From: Azospirillum sp. TSH100
Lineage (GTDB): Bacteria; Pseudomonadota; Alphaproteobacteria; Azospirillales; Azospirillaceae
NCBI RefSeq assembly: GCF_004923295.1
Contig: NZ_CP039638.1
Location: forward strand, 310,001-374,000
Reading direction: 5' to 3'
DNA length: 64,000 bases
Shown here: piece after piece, positions 8,662-17,620 of the stretch
Layout of the letters: every line of letters starts with the position of its first letter
Numbering within the stretch: position 1 is the first letter of the stretch
Translations under genes and position numbers: made by a program
The notes under the pieces: generated by a model
The model's input: the letters and a program-made list of their open reading frames with translations, nothing else
Database searches by the model: none
Told to the model about the DNA's origin: nothing

Positions 8662-10017
8662 ATGCTTCCCAAGACTTTTTCCGATCGTAACGTCTGCGTC
8701 CTCGGGCTCGGCTATGTCGGCCTGACGCTGGCGGTGGCGATGGCGGACGCCGGCTTCCAGGTGCATGGGGTCGAGGTGCGGCAGGACGTGCTCGACAAGC
8801 TCGGCCAGGGCAACCCGCACTTCCACGAGCCGGGCCTGACGGAGAAGCTGCGCCATGTCATCGCGCGCGGCCGGCTGACCTTCAGCCGCAATCAGGAGGA
8901 TTGCGGCAAGGCCAGCGTCTTCATCATCACGGTCGGCACGCCGCTCAGCAAGGACGGCCGGGTCCGCACCGACATGATCGAGGCCGCCACCCGTCAGGTC
9001 GCCGCCAGCCTGCATGACGGCGATCTGGTCATCCTGCGCTCCACCGTGAAGCTGGGCACCACCCGCAACATCGTGGCGCCGATCCTGCGCGGCACCGGCA
9101 AGCAGTTCGACATCGCCTTCTGCCCCGAACGCACGCTGGAAGGACAGGCGCTGCTGGAGCTGAACCAGCTGCCGCAGATCATCGGGGCGGAGAGCCTGGA
9201 TGTCGCCACCCGCGCCGCCCAGATCTTCGGCTTCCTGACGCCGACCACCGTCAAGGTCTCCACCCTGGAGACGGCGGAGCTGATCAAGCTGGTCGACAAC
9301 ACCTACCGCGACGTCACCTTCGCCTTCTCCAACGAGATCGCGAAGCTGTGCAACGCCATGGAGATCTCGGCGGTCGAGGTGGCGCGCGCCGGCAAGCTGG
9401 GCTATCCGCGCACCAACCTGCCGCTTCCCGGCCCGGTCGGCGGTCCCTGCCTGGAGAAGGACCCCCACATCCTGATCGAGGCGGCGCGCGAGGTCGGGGT
9501 CGACATGGCGATCACCGCCGCCGGCCGTCTGGTCAACGAAAGCCAGCCGGTCGAGGTCGCCGACTTCCTCGGCAAGCTCGCCCATTCGATGCAGGGCTTC
9601 CCTCAGGCGCCGACCATCAGCCTGATGGGCCTCGCCTTCAAGGGCCGTCCGGCGACCGACGACCTGCGCGGCACCATGGCCAAGCCGGTGCTTGAGGAGC
9701 TGCGCCAGCGCTTCCCCACCGCCCGCCTGCGCGGCTTCGACGCGGTGGTGCGCCCCGACGACATCCGCAGCTTCGGGCTGGAACCGGCGGCCAACATGGC
9801 CGAGGCGGTGTCCGGCGCCAATCTGGCGGTGATCCTGAACAACCACCCGGTCTTCACCTCCATGCCGCTGCCGGATCTGGCCCAGCGGATGGACCGTCCG
9901 GGCGTGATCTACGACTTCTGGAACAACTTCAACAGCCGCGATGTCGACCTGCCGGACGGCACCGCCTACGTGGCGCTCGGCAGCCATGGCGCCGCCCGCT
10001 ACGCGCATGTGGCCTGA
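8662..10017 (+). CDS. Nucleotide-sugar dehydrogenase (WecC-like UDP-sugar 6-dehydrogenase family)
   Basis: A 451-residue enzyme with an N-terminal Rossmann motif LGLGYVGLTLA, a central domain with the conserved ELIKLVDNTYRD helix, and the catalytic-cysteine loop GPVGGPCLEKD. The C-terminal UDP-binding domain carries LMGLAFKGRPATDDLRG. The family oxidises the C6 hydroxyl of a UDP-hexose to a uronic acid with two NAD+. The layout is closest to UDP-ManNAc-type dehydrogenases, but the exact sugar is not readable. The start at ATG 8662 has AGGAG about five bases upstream. It is the first gene of a run of six co-directional sugar genes. Confidence 0.9.
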   Translation: MLPKTFSDRNVCVLGLGYVGLTLAVAMADAGFQVHGVEVRQDVLDKLGQGNPHFHEPGLTEKLRHVIARGRLTFSRNQEDCGKASVFIITVGTPLSKDGRVRTDMIEAATRQVAASLHDGDLVILRSTVKLGTTRNIVAPILRGTGKQFDIAFCPERTLEGQALLELNQLPQIIGAESLDVATRAAQIFGFLTPTTVKVSTLETAELIKLVDNTYRDVTFAFSNEIAKLCNAMEISAVEVARAGKLGYPRTNLPLPGPVGGPCLEKDPHILIEAAREVGVDMAITAAGRLVNESQPVEVADFLGKLAHSMQGFPQAPTISLMGLAFKGRPATDDLRGTMAKPVLEELRQRFPTARLRGFDAVVRPDDIRSFGLEPAANMAEAVSGANLAVILNNHPVFTSMPLPDLAQRMDRPGVIYDFWNNFNSRDVDLPDGTAYVALGSHGAARYAHVA

Positions 10018-10075
10018 CGAAATCCGCGCCTGAAGGGGTTTGGCCAAGCGGTTTGGGAAGAGGAATTTGACCGAC

Positions 10076-11071
10076 ATGAAACACTATCTCGTCACCGGCG
10101 GCAGCGGCTTCATCGGCGCCGCCCTGGTCCACCGTCTGGTCCGTGACGGCCACCGCGTCCGCGTGCTGGACGACAATTCGCGCGGGCATACCGGGCGGCT
10201 GGCCGGCGTGCTTGACGACGTGGAGTTCGTCCAGGGCGACATCCGCGACGCGGACGCCGTGCGCGGGGCGGTGCGCGGCGTCGACGGCGTGCTGCATCTG
10301 GCCGCCGTCAACGGCACCAAGCACTTCTACGAGAAGCCGGAGGTGGTGCTGGACGTTGGCGTGCGCGGCATGCTGAACGTGCTGGACGCCTGCCGCGCCG
10401 ACGGCGTCGGCGATCTGGTCGTCGCCTCCTCCTCCGAAGCCTACCAGACCCCGCCGATGGTGCCGACGCCGGAGGATGTGCCGCTGGTGGTGCCGGACGT
10501 GCTGAACGCCCGCTACAGCTATGGCGGCTCCAAGCTGATCTCCGAGCTGCTGGCGGTGAACTGGGGTCGCAGCGGCTTCGACCGCGTGGCGATCTTCCGT
10601 CCGCACAATGTCTACGGCCCGGACATGGGCTGGGAGCATGTGGTGCCGGAATTCTCCCGCCGCGCGGTGGAGGCGATCGCCGGTCACCCGAGCGGGGCGG
10701 TGCCCTTCAGGATCCAGGGCGACGGCCGCCAGACCCGCGCCTTCGTCCACATCGACGACGCCATCGACGGCATCGTGACGGTGATCGGCAAGGGCGCGCA
10801 TCTCGGCATCTACCATGTCGGCAACCCGGAGGAGGTCACCATCGCCGACCTCGCCCGCCAGACCGTCGCCTGCCTCGGCCGTGAGGCCCAGGTGCTGCCC
10901 GGCCCGGCTGCTCCCGGCGGCACCGACCGTCGCAGCCCCGACATCGCCAAGCTGACCGCGCTCGGATTCACCCCGCGCATCCCGCTCTCCGCCGGCCTGC
11001 CCGGTGTGGTGGAGTGGTACGCCGAGCGTGCACGGGCCGATCTGGGGCGCATGGGGCAGGCGGCGGAATAG
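10076..11071 (+). CDS. NAD-dependent nucleotide-sugar epimerase/dehydratase (extended SDR)
   Basis: A 331-residue extended short-chain dehydrogenase. Its glycine motif VTGGSGFIGAAL is at 5-16, the acidic NAD-selecting residues are in VLDDNSRG, and the catalytic set is SSSEAYQ with YSYGGSK. The FRPHNVYGPDMGWEH substrate region follows. The family converts nucleotide sugars by epimerisation or dehydration. It follows the dehydrogenase by 58 bp, so epimerisation of the resulting uronic acid is plausible but unproven. The start is ATG 10076 with AAGAGGA about 11 bases upstream. Confidence 0.85.
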   Translation: MKHYLVTGGSGFIGAALVHRLVRDGHRVRVLDDNSRGHTGRLAGVLDDVEFVQGDIRDADAVRGAVRGVDGVLHLAAVNGTKHFYEKPEVVLDVGVRGMLNVLDACRADGVGDLVVASSSEAYQTPPMVPTPEDVPLVVPDVLNARYSYGGSKLISELLAVNWGRSGFDRVAIFRPHNVYGPDMGWEHVVPEFSRRAVEAIAGHPSGAVPFRIQGDGRQTRAFVHIDDAIDGIVTVIGKGAHLGIYHVGNPEEVTIADLARQTVACLGREAQVLPGPAAPGGTDRRSPDIAKLTALGFTPRIPLSAGLPGVVEWYAERARADLGRMGQAAE

Positions 11072-11100
11072 GGGGGCGTGACCCGCAGTCACGGTCCCAG

Positions 11101-11130
11101 CCGTCATCTCCGCGAAGGCGGGGATGACGG
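11101..11130. repeat. Short palindromic intergenic repeat (CGTCAT...ATGACG type)
   Basis: CCGTCATC and GATGACGG form the outer arms, with CCGC/GCGG inside and a GAAG loop. It lies in the 106-bp spacer between two co-directional sugar genes. Elements with this sequence logic are common as dispersed REP-like repeats in proteobacteria. Here it could act as an mRNA stabiliser or attenuator. Confidence 0.6.
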
Positions 11131-11177
11131 CCGATAAGGCATTCGTTCGCTTGCAAGATCTTAAGGAGACGGCCCGC

Positions 11178-12143
11178 ATGGACCGCAACAGCCGCATCTT
11201 CGTCGCCGGCCACCGGGGACTCGTCGGATCCGCCATTCTGCGGCAGTTGACCGAGGCCGGGCACACCGACCTCGTGATCCGCGACCGGTCGCAGCTCGAC
11301 CTGACCGATCAGGCGGCGGTGCGCGCCTTCTTCGACCGCGAGGGCATCGAACAGGTGATCCTGGCCGCGGCGAAGGTGGGCGGCATCCTCGCCAATGACC
11401 GGTTCGGCGGCGATTTCATCCGCGACAACCTGCTGATCCAGAACAACGTCATCGACGCCGCCTGGCGCGCCGGCGTGAAGAAGCTGCTGTTCCTCGGCTC
11501 CTCCTGCCTCTATCCGAAGCATGCGGAACAGCCGATCAAGGAGGAGGCGCTGCTGTCCGGCCCGATGGAGCCGAGCAACAAGCCCTACGCCGTCGCCAAG
11601 ATCGCCGGCATCACCATGTGCCAGGCCTACCGGCGCCAGTACGGTTTCAACGCCATCTGCGCCATGCCGTCCAACCTCTATGGCCCCGGCGACCATTTCG
11701 AGCCTGAGACCTCGCATGCTCTGCCGGGCATGATCCGTCGCTTCCATGACGCCAAGATGGCGGGCGACCCGACGGTCACCCTGTGGGGTACCGGCACGCC
11801 GCGGCGCGAGTTCCTCTATGTCGATGACATGGCCGATGCCTGCATCCATCTGATGGACCATTACGACAGCGAGGAGATCATCAATGTCGGCCCCGGCGAC
11901 GACATCGCCATATCCTCCCTCGCCGCCGCGATCCGCGACACCGTCGGTTACACCGGCACGCTGACCCACGATCTGAGCAAGCCCGACGGCCACCCGCGCA
12001 AGCTGATGGACGTGTCCCGCCTGTTCGCCACCGGCTGGCGCCCGAAGGTGTCGCTGGAGGAGGGGCTCCGCTGCACCTACGACTGGTTCCTGGAGAATGC
12101 GGCACCCGAGCGCCGTCAGGCGTCCAGGCAGGCAGCGGAGTAA
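11178..12143 (+). CDS. fcl: GDP-L-fucose synthase
   Basis: A 321-residue extended SDR, the family's usual length. The N terminus RIFVAGHRGLVGSAI is the diagnostic GDP-fucose synthase glycine motif. The catalytic parts are LGSSCLYP and PYAVAKIAG, and the NADP/substrate loop includes MPSNLYGPGDHF. It converts GDP-4-keto-6-deoxy-mannose to GDP-L-fucose by 3,5-epimerisation and NADPH reduction. The preceding GDP-mannose 4,6-dehydratase (gmd) is not in the window, so the pathway must be completed elsewhere. The start is ATG 11178 with AAGGAG nine bases upstream. Confidence 0.93.
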   Translation: MDRNSRIFVAGHRGLVGSAILRQLTEAGHTDLVIRDRSQLDLTDQAAVRAFFDREGIEQVILAAAKVGGILANDRFGGDFIRDNLLIQNNVIDAAWRAGVKKLLFLGSSCLYPKHAEQPIKEEALLSGPMEPSNKPYAVAKIAGITMCQAYRRQYGFNAICAMPSNLYGPGDHFEPETSHALPGMIRRFHDAKMAGDPTVTLWGTGTPRREFLYVDDMADACIHLMDHYDSEEIINVGPGDDIAISSLAAAIRDTVGYTGTLTHDLSKPDGHPRKLMDVSRLFATGWRPKVSLEEGLRCTYDWFLENAAPERRQASRQAAE

Positions 12144-12149
12144 CGCCCG

Positions 12150-13445
12150 ATGCCGGACGATTCCATCCATCTGCGGCCGCCGGTCTTCGACCGGCCGGCT
12201 TCCAAGGCTTCAGCGGGCGCGCCGTCCCTGGCGGACGTGCCCGTGCCGGAAGAACTGCTGCTCGTGGCGCAGAGCTATTGGCCGGAACCGGCCGGCAGCG
12301 CCCCGATGATGACCGACCTCGCCACTGCCTTCGCGGCGGCCGGGGCGGAGACGACGGTGCTGACCGCGCGTCCCAACTATCCCGGCAACACGGTCTATGA
12401 CGGCTATGCCGACGGGTCGCAGGACAGCAGGACGGTGGACGGGGTGCTGATCGAGCGTCTGCACACCATCCCGCCGGCCGGCGGCGGCATGAAGGCCCGG
12501 CTGATCCACGAGGGCGTGCTGCATGCCGGCTTCGCCGCGGCCCGCGCCCGCGGCCGGGTCGGACGGCATGCCGCGGTGCTGTCGCTCTGCCCGTCGATCC
12601 TGTCGGTGGCCATCGCCAACCGCTTCAAGGCGCCGGGCGGCCGCCACATCGCCATCGTCCACGACATCCAGTCCGGCCTTGCCGGCGCTCTGGGCATGGG
12701 CGGCAAGGCGGCGGTCAAGGCGATCCGCGCCATGGAACGCGCCGCGCTGAACAGCGCCGACGCCATCGTCGTCCTGTCGGAGCCGATGCGCGGCGTGCTG
12801 GAGGAACTGGGCGTCACCCGGCCGATCCATGTGATCCCGCCCCATGTCGACGCCGACGCCGTCTATCCGCTGCCGCGTCCCGACCAGCCGCCGACCGCGC
12901 TCTACAGCGGTGCCTTCGCCCGCAAGCAGGGGCTGGAGCAGGTGCTGGACATGGCCGGTCATCTGGCGGAGCTGATGCCGCAGGCCCGCATCAGGCTGCG
13001 CGGGCAGGGCGGCCTGGAGGAGGAGCTGAAGTCGCGCGCCCGCGCCATGGGGCTGGGCAACGTGATCTTCCAGCCGCTGGCGCCGAAGGACCAGCTGAAC
13101 GAGGCGATGGCGGAGGGCGACGTCCATCTCGTGCCGCAGCGGCCCGAGGGGGCGGCCTTCGCCATGCCCGGCAAGGCGGTGACCATCCTCGCCGCCGGCC
13201 GGCCCTTCGTCAGCACCTGCCTGCCGGGATCGGCGCTCGCCACGCTGGAGGCGCAGGTCGGCGCCTTCCTGTGCACCCCGCCGGAGGAGCCGCGCGCAAT
13301 GGCGGAAGCGGTGGCGGCGCTGCTGTCGGACCCTGCCCGCGCCACCGCCATGGGCCGCCGTGGCCGCGCCTGGGTGGAGGCGAACGCCACCCGCGCCGTG
13401 GCGCTCGACCGCTACGCCCGCCTTCTGTTGGGAGAGGCAGCATGA
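12150..13445 (+). CDS. Glycosyltransferase, GT4-like (WbuB-type)
   Basis: A 431-residue GT-B fold protein. After a variable N-terminal 33 residues it reads LLLVAQSYWPEPAGSAPMM, the acceptor-domain start typical of WbuB-like GT4 enzymes. The donor domain includes ALYSGAFARKQGLEQVLD, the glycine-rich IRLRGQGG and the E-x7-E region VHLVPQRPEGAAFAMPGK. It is predicted to be a cytoplasmic membrane-associated enzyme adding one sugar to the lipid-linked repeat unit. The start, ATG 12150, is six bases after fcl. The next gene overlaps the stop by ATGA, indicating translational coupling. Confidence 0.87.
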   Translation: MPDDSIHLRPPVFDRPASKASAGAPSLADVPVPEELLLVAQSYWPEPAGSAPMMTDLATAFAAAGAETTVLTARPNYPGNTVYDGYADGSQDSRTVDGVLIERLHTIPPAGGGMKARLIHEGVLHAGFAAARARGRVGRHAAVLSLCPSILSVAIANRFKAPGGRHIAIVHDIQSGLAGALGMGGKAAVKAIRAMERAALNSADAIVVLSEPMRGVLEELGVTRPIHVIPPHVDADAVYPLPRPDQPPTALYSGAFARKQGLEQVLDMAGHLAELMPQARIRLRGQGGLEEELKSRARAMGLGNVIFQPLAPKDQLNEAMAEGDVHLVPQRPEGAAFAMPGKAVTILAAGRPFVSTCLPGSALATLEAQVGAFLCTPPEEPRAMAEAVAALLSDPARATAMGRRGRAWVEANATRAVALDRYARLLLGEAA

Positions 13446-14683
13446 AGAAGCCCGCGCTGGTCTTCAGTTGGGAGATGTTCGGCCCCTACCACATGGACCG
13501 GCTGGAAGCGGTCGGCCGGCGGCTGGGCCATGTCTATGACGTGATCGGGCTGGAGGTCGGGTCGAAATCGCACACCTACGCCTGGGATTCGACCGGGACC
13601 GGGCAGAATTTCCGCAAGATCACCCTGTTCCCCGGCCAGTCGAAGGCCGACCTGTCGACGGCCACGGTCTACCGCGCCCTGCTGCGCGAATGCCGGCGTG
13701 CCGACGCGCGCTATGTCTTCCTCTGCCATTACGAGGATCCGGATGTCTTCGCGCTCGCCCTGACCATGCGGCTGATGGGGCGCAAGGTCATCAACATGAA
13801 CGCGTCGAAGTATGACGACAAGCCGCGCGTGCTGTGGCGTGAGATGGTCAAGAGCGTCTTCTACTCCCCCTATCAGGCCGGGATCGGCGGAAGTCACCGC
13901 ACGGTGGATTACTTCCGCCTGTTGGGCCTCCCGAAGGACAGACTCTATATCGGGTATGACACGCTGTCGCTGGACCGCATCCGCCGACTGTCCGGGATGG
14001 AGCCGGCCCCTGGTGGAGTACCCTTCGCCGACCGCCACTTCACCATCATCGCGCGTTTCGTCCCGAAGAAGAACTTGTTCCGGGCGGTCGAAGCCTACGA
14101 CATTTACCGGCGGCTGGCCGGTCCGGCCGCCCGACCGCTGCACCTCTGCGGGTCCGGTCCGCTGGAGGCGGAACTGCGGGCCGAGGTGACGCGGCGCGGG
14201 CTGGACGGGGCGATCGTCTTCCGCGGTTTCCTGCAGGAGAAGGGGATCGCCGAGACTCTCGGATCGACGCTCTGCCTGCTTCTGCCGTCGCTGGAGGAGC
14301 AGTTCGGGCTGGTGGTGAACGAGGCGCTCGCCATGGGTGTTCCGACCATCCTGTCCGACCAGTGCGGGGCGCGCGACGTGCTGATCCGCAGCGGGCTGAA
14401 CGGCCACATCGTGGAGCCGGACAACCCCGAGGGGCTGGCGCGCTACATGCTGTCGGTGGCGGGGGACGAGGATGAATGGCGCCGTCTGAGCCTGAACGGG
14501 CGGCCCTTCCAGGCGTTGGCCGACGCCAGCTTCTTCGCCCTGTCGGTGGAGAAGGCCGTGGTGGCGCTGGGCGGCCCGAAGGCGGAGCGCAGCGCGGACA
14601 CCGACTATGCGTCCGATTATTCCGCCGACCCGGAGGGTGGCCAGCATGGCCGGTCGACCGGAGCGGCACTGACCGGGAGTTGA
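13442..14683 (+). CDS. Glycosyltransferase, GT4 family
   Basis: A 413-residue GT-B protein whose start overlaps the previous stop (ATGA). The C-terminal donor domain is clear: FTIIARFVPKKNLFRAVEAY, HLCGSGPLEAELR, FRGFLQEKGI and the E-x7-E motif LLPSLEEQFGLVVNEALAMG, which binds the sugar nucleotide. The final 30 residues are polar and low-complexity. The order of action among the three transferases cannot be read from sequence. Confidence 0.87.
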   Translation: MKKPALVFSWEMFGPYHMDRLEAVGRRLGHVYDVIGLEVGSKSHTYAWDSTGTGQNFRKITLFPGQSKADLSTATVYRALLRECRRADARYVFLCHYEDPDVFALALTMRLMGRKVINMNASKYDDKPRVLWREMVKSVFYSPYQAGIGGSHRTVDYFRLLGLPKDRLYIGYDTLSLDRIRRLSGMEPAPGGVPFADRHFTIIARFVPKKNLFRAVEAYDIYRRLAGPAARPLHLCGSGPLEAELRAEVTRRGLDGAIVFRGFLQEKGIAETLGSTLCLLLPSLEEQFGLVVNEALAMGVPTILSDQCGARDVLIRSGLNGHIVEPDNPEGLARYMLSVAGDEDEWRRLSLNGRPFQALADASFFALSVEKAVVALGGPKAERSADTDYASDYSADPEGGQHGRSTGAALTGS

Positions 14684-14685
14684 CG

Positions 14686-15834
14686 ATGGAACGGAACGCG
14701 CGCACCCATGTGGTCGTCTCCGGGCGCCTGCCGCCGCCGGTGGATGGGATGAGCCGGGTGACGGCCCTGGTGCTGGAGCGTCTGAAGGACCGCATGCGGG
14801 GGCGCGGCCGCGTGGAGGTCGCCGACCTGTCGCCCGGCTGGAACGGTGGCGGCGCCGTCTATCACCTGCGCAAGATGACGCGTGTTTTCGGCACCATGGG
14901 CCGGCTCGCCGCCGGGCTGCGCAAGCCCGACCGCCGCTTCTACATGCCGGCGGATTCCGGCTGGGGCACGCTCTACACGGCCGCCCTTGCCGGGACGGCG
15001 CGGCTGCTCGGCTACGAGCAGGTGCTGCACCATCATTCCTTCGCCACCATCAGCAAACCGACCTGGCGGATGCGGCTGCTGACCCGGATCGCCGGGGCCG
15101 ACTGCACCCATGTGCTGCTGTGCCCGGCGATGCAGATGCGCTTCCAGTCGATCTATCCGGCGGCGCGCACCTGCATGACCATGTCGAACGCCATCTTCTC
15201 CGCCCCCGATGCCGCTCCGCGCCAGCGGCGCGACGGCCCCCTGCGCATCGGCCACCTGTCGAACCTGTGCAGCGACAAGGGGCTGGACACGCTGTTCACC
15301 CTGCTGCGCGCGTTGCAGCTGGAGGGGGTGGACGCGAAGCTGGTGCTGGCCGGTCCGGGGCTGAAGCCGAGGGACAATGCGATGATCGCAGCCGGGCTGA
15401 TGGCCTTCGACGGGGCGGTGGAGTATCACGGCCCGGTGCATGGCGAGGCCAAGGAGGCCTTCTACCGCGACATCGACGTCTTCGTCTTCCCCACCCAATA
15501 CCGCAACGAAGCGCAGCCGCTGGTCCTGTTCGAGGCGATGGCCGCCGGCGTGCCGGTGCTGGCCTATGAGCGCGGCTGCATCGGCTCCGACATTCCAGCC
15601 GACGGGCTGGTGCCGCAGAATGCCAACTTCGTCAAGGCGGCCGTTCCGATCCTGGCGGCCTGGGCCGATGATCGCGAGGCGCTCGCCGCCGCCTCGGCCC
15701 AGACGCTGACCCGCGCCCGCGTCGCCTACGAGACCAGCCGCACCGGCCTGGACCTGCTGCTCGACCGCATCGCCGGGCCGCATCCGGCCGCCGCTGCCGC
15801 CACCGTGCCGGCCAAGCGCCGCGTGGCCGGGTAG
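14686..15834 (+). CDS. Glycosyltransferase, GT4-like
   Basis: A 382-residue GT-B protein starting at ATG 14686, two bases after the previous stop. The N terminus VVVSGRLPPPVDGMSRVT is a Rossmann-like acceptor-domain opening. The donor domain shows RIGHLSNLCSDKGLDTLF, LVLAGPG and FPTQYRNEAQPLVLFEAMAAG (E-x7-E). It is the last gene of the sugar operon, followed by a hairpin terminator. The substrate is unknown. Confidence 0.86.
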   Translation: MERNARTHVVVSGRLPPPVDGMSRVTALVLERLKDRMRGRGRVEVADLSPGWNGGGAVYHLRKMTRVFGTMGRLAAGLRKPDRRFYMPADSGWGTLYTAALAGTARLLGYEQVLHHHSFATISKPTWRMRLLTRIAGADCTHVLLCPAMQMRFQSIYPAARTCMTMSNAIFSAPDAAPRQRRDGPLRIGHLSNLCSDKGLDTLFTLLRALQLEGVDAKLVLAGPGLKPRDNAMIAAGLMAFDGAVEYHGPVHGEAKEAFYRDIDVFVFPTQYRNEAQPLVLFEAMAAGVPVLAYERGCIGSDIPADGLVPQNANFVKAAVPILAAWADDREALAAASAQTLTRARVAYETSRTGLDLLLDRIAGPHPAAAAATVPAKRRVAG

Positions 15835-15845
15835 GGGAGAGGAGC

Positions 15846-15876
15846 TTGGGGGAGGGCGCTACGCCCCGACCCCCAA
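15846..15876. terminator. Hairpin between convergent glycosyltransferase and Lrp genes
   Basis: TTGGGGG (15846-15852) pairs with CCCCCAA (15870-15876), and GGGCG pairs with CGCCC around a CTA loop. It overlaps the last codons of the Lrp-family gene and sits 12 bp after the glycosyltransferase stop, so it could serve both strands. There is no clear T tract. Confidence 0.6.
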
Positions 15877-16353
15877 TGGCCCTCCCAATGGCAGGGCTGT
15901 CTCGAACTTGATTTCCTTCAGGGCGAAGTTGGATCGGATGCGGACCTGGAAGGGCAGCTGGAAGACGAACTCTTCGAGGAAGCGGTTGTAGTCGGCGATC
16001 GCCCGCACCGCGACCCGCAGAAGATAATCCGCATCGCCCGACACCGCGTAGCATTCCAGCACCTCCGGCCGTTTGCGCACCGCGTCGATGAAGATTGCGG
16101 CGGTCTCGGCCGAATGGTGGTCGAGCGTCACATGGGCGAAGACGCATTCGCCGACCGAAGCCGCCTTCGGATCGACCAGCGCCGTATAGCGGCGGATCAC
16201 TCCGGTCTCCTCCAGCGACTTCAGCCGACGCCAGCAGGAGGACGGCGAGGTGCCGACGCGGTCGGCCAGTTCCTGCACGGTCAGCCGCGAATCCTCCTGC
16301 AAGGCGACCAGGATTCTGATGTCGGTTTCCGATAATATGGCGGGCAACGGCAA
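15859..16353 (-). CDS. Lrp/AsnC-family transcriptional regulator, divergent from hpd
   Basis: A 164-residue protein with an N-terminal helix-turn-helix (VQELADRVGTSPSSCWRRLK) and a C-terminal RAM ligand-binding domain (VLECYAVSGDADYLLRVAV). The start is assigned to a TTG at 16353 preceded by GGAG four bases upstream. The only upstream ATG starts lie across the hpd promoter and would add a non-homologous tail. Lrp homologues placed divergently from hpd typically regulate 4-hydroxyphenylpyruvate dioxygenase in response to aromatic amino acids or their products. That role is inferred from position. Confidence 0.88.
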   Translation of the reverse strand: MPLPAILSETDIRILVALQEDSRLTVQELADRVGTSPSSCWRRLKSLEETGVIRRYTALVDPKAASVGECVFAHVTLDHHSAETAAIFIDAVRKRPEVLECYAVSGDADYLLRVAVRAIADYNRFLEEFVFQLPFQVRIRSNFALKEIKFETALPLGGPLGVGA

Positions 16354-16367
16354 AATTCTCCGATACT

Positions 16368-16451
16368 GGCGGACAAAACAGAAAATTCCGCCAAAATCAT
16401 AGGTATGCCTGCCCCACTTTGAAAGCTCTTTCCGCAGACAGTCAGGCATAC
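16368..16451. promoter_or_regulatory. Shared lrp/hpd control region with inverted repeats
   Basis: The 130-bp divergent spacer holds two inverted repeats. GTATGCCTG (16403-16411) and CAGGCATAC (16443-16451) are perfect 9-bp arms whose centres are 40 bp apart, near four helical turns. GGCGGA (16368-16373) and TCCGCC (16387-16392) flank an A-rich core. This layout fits an Lrp-type multimer wrapping DNA between the two promoters. No footprint data are implied. Confidence 0.5.
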
Positions 16452-16483
16452 TGATCGCAGAACGAACCATGGGAGAGGCGATC

Positions 16484-17557
16484 ATGGCCGACATGTGGGA
16501 AAACCCGATGAAGACCGACGGGTTCGAGTTCATCGAATTCACCGCCCCGGACACCGTGGCCCTGGGCCGCCTGTTCGAGCAGCTGGGCTTCACCGCCATC
16601 GCCCGCCACCGGTCGAAGGACGTGACGCTCTACCGCCAGGGTGACGTGAACTTCATCGTCAATGCCGAGCCGTCGGGCTTTCCGCGCAACTTCGCCGCCC
16701 AGCATGGCCCGTCGATCTGCGCCATCGCCTTCCGCGTCGCCGACGCCGCCTTTGCCTATCGCCGCGCGGTCGATCTCGGTGCCTGGGGGGTGGAGAACCG
16801 CGTCGGCGCGATGGAGCTGAATATCCCCGCCATCAAGGGCATCGGCGATTCGCTGATCTATCTCGTCGACCGCTATGGCGGGCGCGGCAGCATCTATGAG
16901 GTCGATTTCGTGCCGCTGCCCGGCGTTGACCAGCATCCGCAGGGCGCCGGCCTGACCTACATCGACCATCTGACCCACAACGTCCACACCGGGCGGATGG
17001 AGGAGTGGGCCGACTTCTACACCCGCCTGTTCGGCTTCCGCGAGATCCGCTATTTCGACATCGAAGGCAAGCTGACCGGCCTGCGGTCGAAGGCGATGAC
17101 CAGCCCCTGCGGCAAGATCCGCATCCCGATCAACGAGTCCGCCGACAACAAGTCGCAGATCGTCGAATATCTCCGCGACTACAAAGGCGAAGGCATCCAG
17201 CACGTTGCACTCGGCACCAACGACATCATCCACACGGTGGAGTTGATGCGCGGCATGGGCACCCCGTTCCAGGACACGCCCGACACCTATTACGAGCGTG
17301 TCGACGGCCGCGTACCCGGCCACAATCAGGATCTGAAGCGCCTCCAGGCCAACCGGATCCTGATCGACGGCGCCCCGACCGAGGGCCAGGGCCTGTTGCT
17401 GCAAATCTTCACCCAGAACGTCATCGGCCCGATCTTCTTCGAGATCATCCAGCGCATCGGCAACGAGGGCTTCGGCGAGGGCAACTTCAAGGCCCTGTTC
17501 GAATCCATCGAACTCGACCAGATCCGTCGCGGCGTGCTGAGCGAGAACGCGGCCTGA
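16484..17557 (+). CDS. hpd: 4-hydroxyphenylpyruvate dioxygenase
   Basis: A 357-residue enzyme of the usual bacterial length with two VOC-type halves. Metal ligands are visible: His in YIDHLTHNV, His in GIQHVALGTNDI and Glu in GPIFFEIIQR. It uses Fe(II) and O2 to convert 4-hydroxyphenylpyruvate to homogentisate in tyrosine catabolism. The start is ATG 16484 with GGGAGAGG upstream; an ATG at 16469 is less well placed. It is divergent from the Lrp regulator. hmgA and other homogentisate genes are not in this window. Confidence 0.95.
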   Translation: MADMWENPMKTDGFEFIEFTAPDTVALGRLFEQLGFTAIARHRSKDVTLYRQGDVNFIVNAEPSGFPRNFAAQHGPSICAIAFRVADAAFAYRRAVDLGAWGVENRVGAMELNIPAIKGIGDSLIYLVDRYGGRGSIYEVDFVPLPGVDQHPQGAGLTYIDHLTHNVHTGRMEEWADFYTRLFGFREIRYFDIEGKLTGLRSKAMTSPCGKIRIPINESADNKSQIVEYLRDYKGEGIQHVALGTNDIIHTVELMRGMGTPFQDTPDTYYERVDGRVPGHNQDLKRLQANRILIDGAPTEGQGLLLQIFTQNVIGPIFFEIIQRIGNEGFGEGNFKALFESIELDQIRRGVLSENAA

Positions 17558-17586
17558 TTGCCAAGACGTTTTTGCCGAAGGATTTC

Positions 17587-17620
17587 AAGCGCCGTCCGGT
17601 CGCAAGGCCGGGCGGCGCTT
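17587..17620 (+). terminator. Terminator hairpin after hpd
   Basis: AAGCGCCGTCCGG (17587-17599) pairs with CCGGGCGGCGCTT (17608-17620), 13 bp with one G-T wobble and an 8-nt loop. It starts 30 bp past the hpd stop; only a short T-rich stretch follows. Confidence 0.72.

Noticed and set aside
8459..8725. Small open frame in the leader of the sugar operon
   Set aside because: No Shine-Dalgarno, atypical composition, and it runs into the dehydrogenase gene in another frame.
16354..16599. N-terminal extension of the Lrp-family gene
   Set aside because: It crosses the hpd start and operator region; the family length fits the TTG start at 16353.
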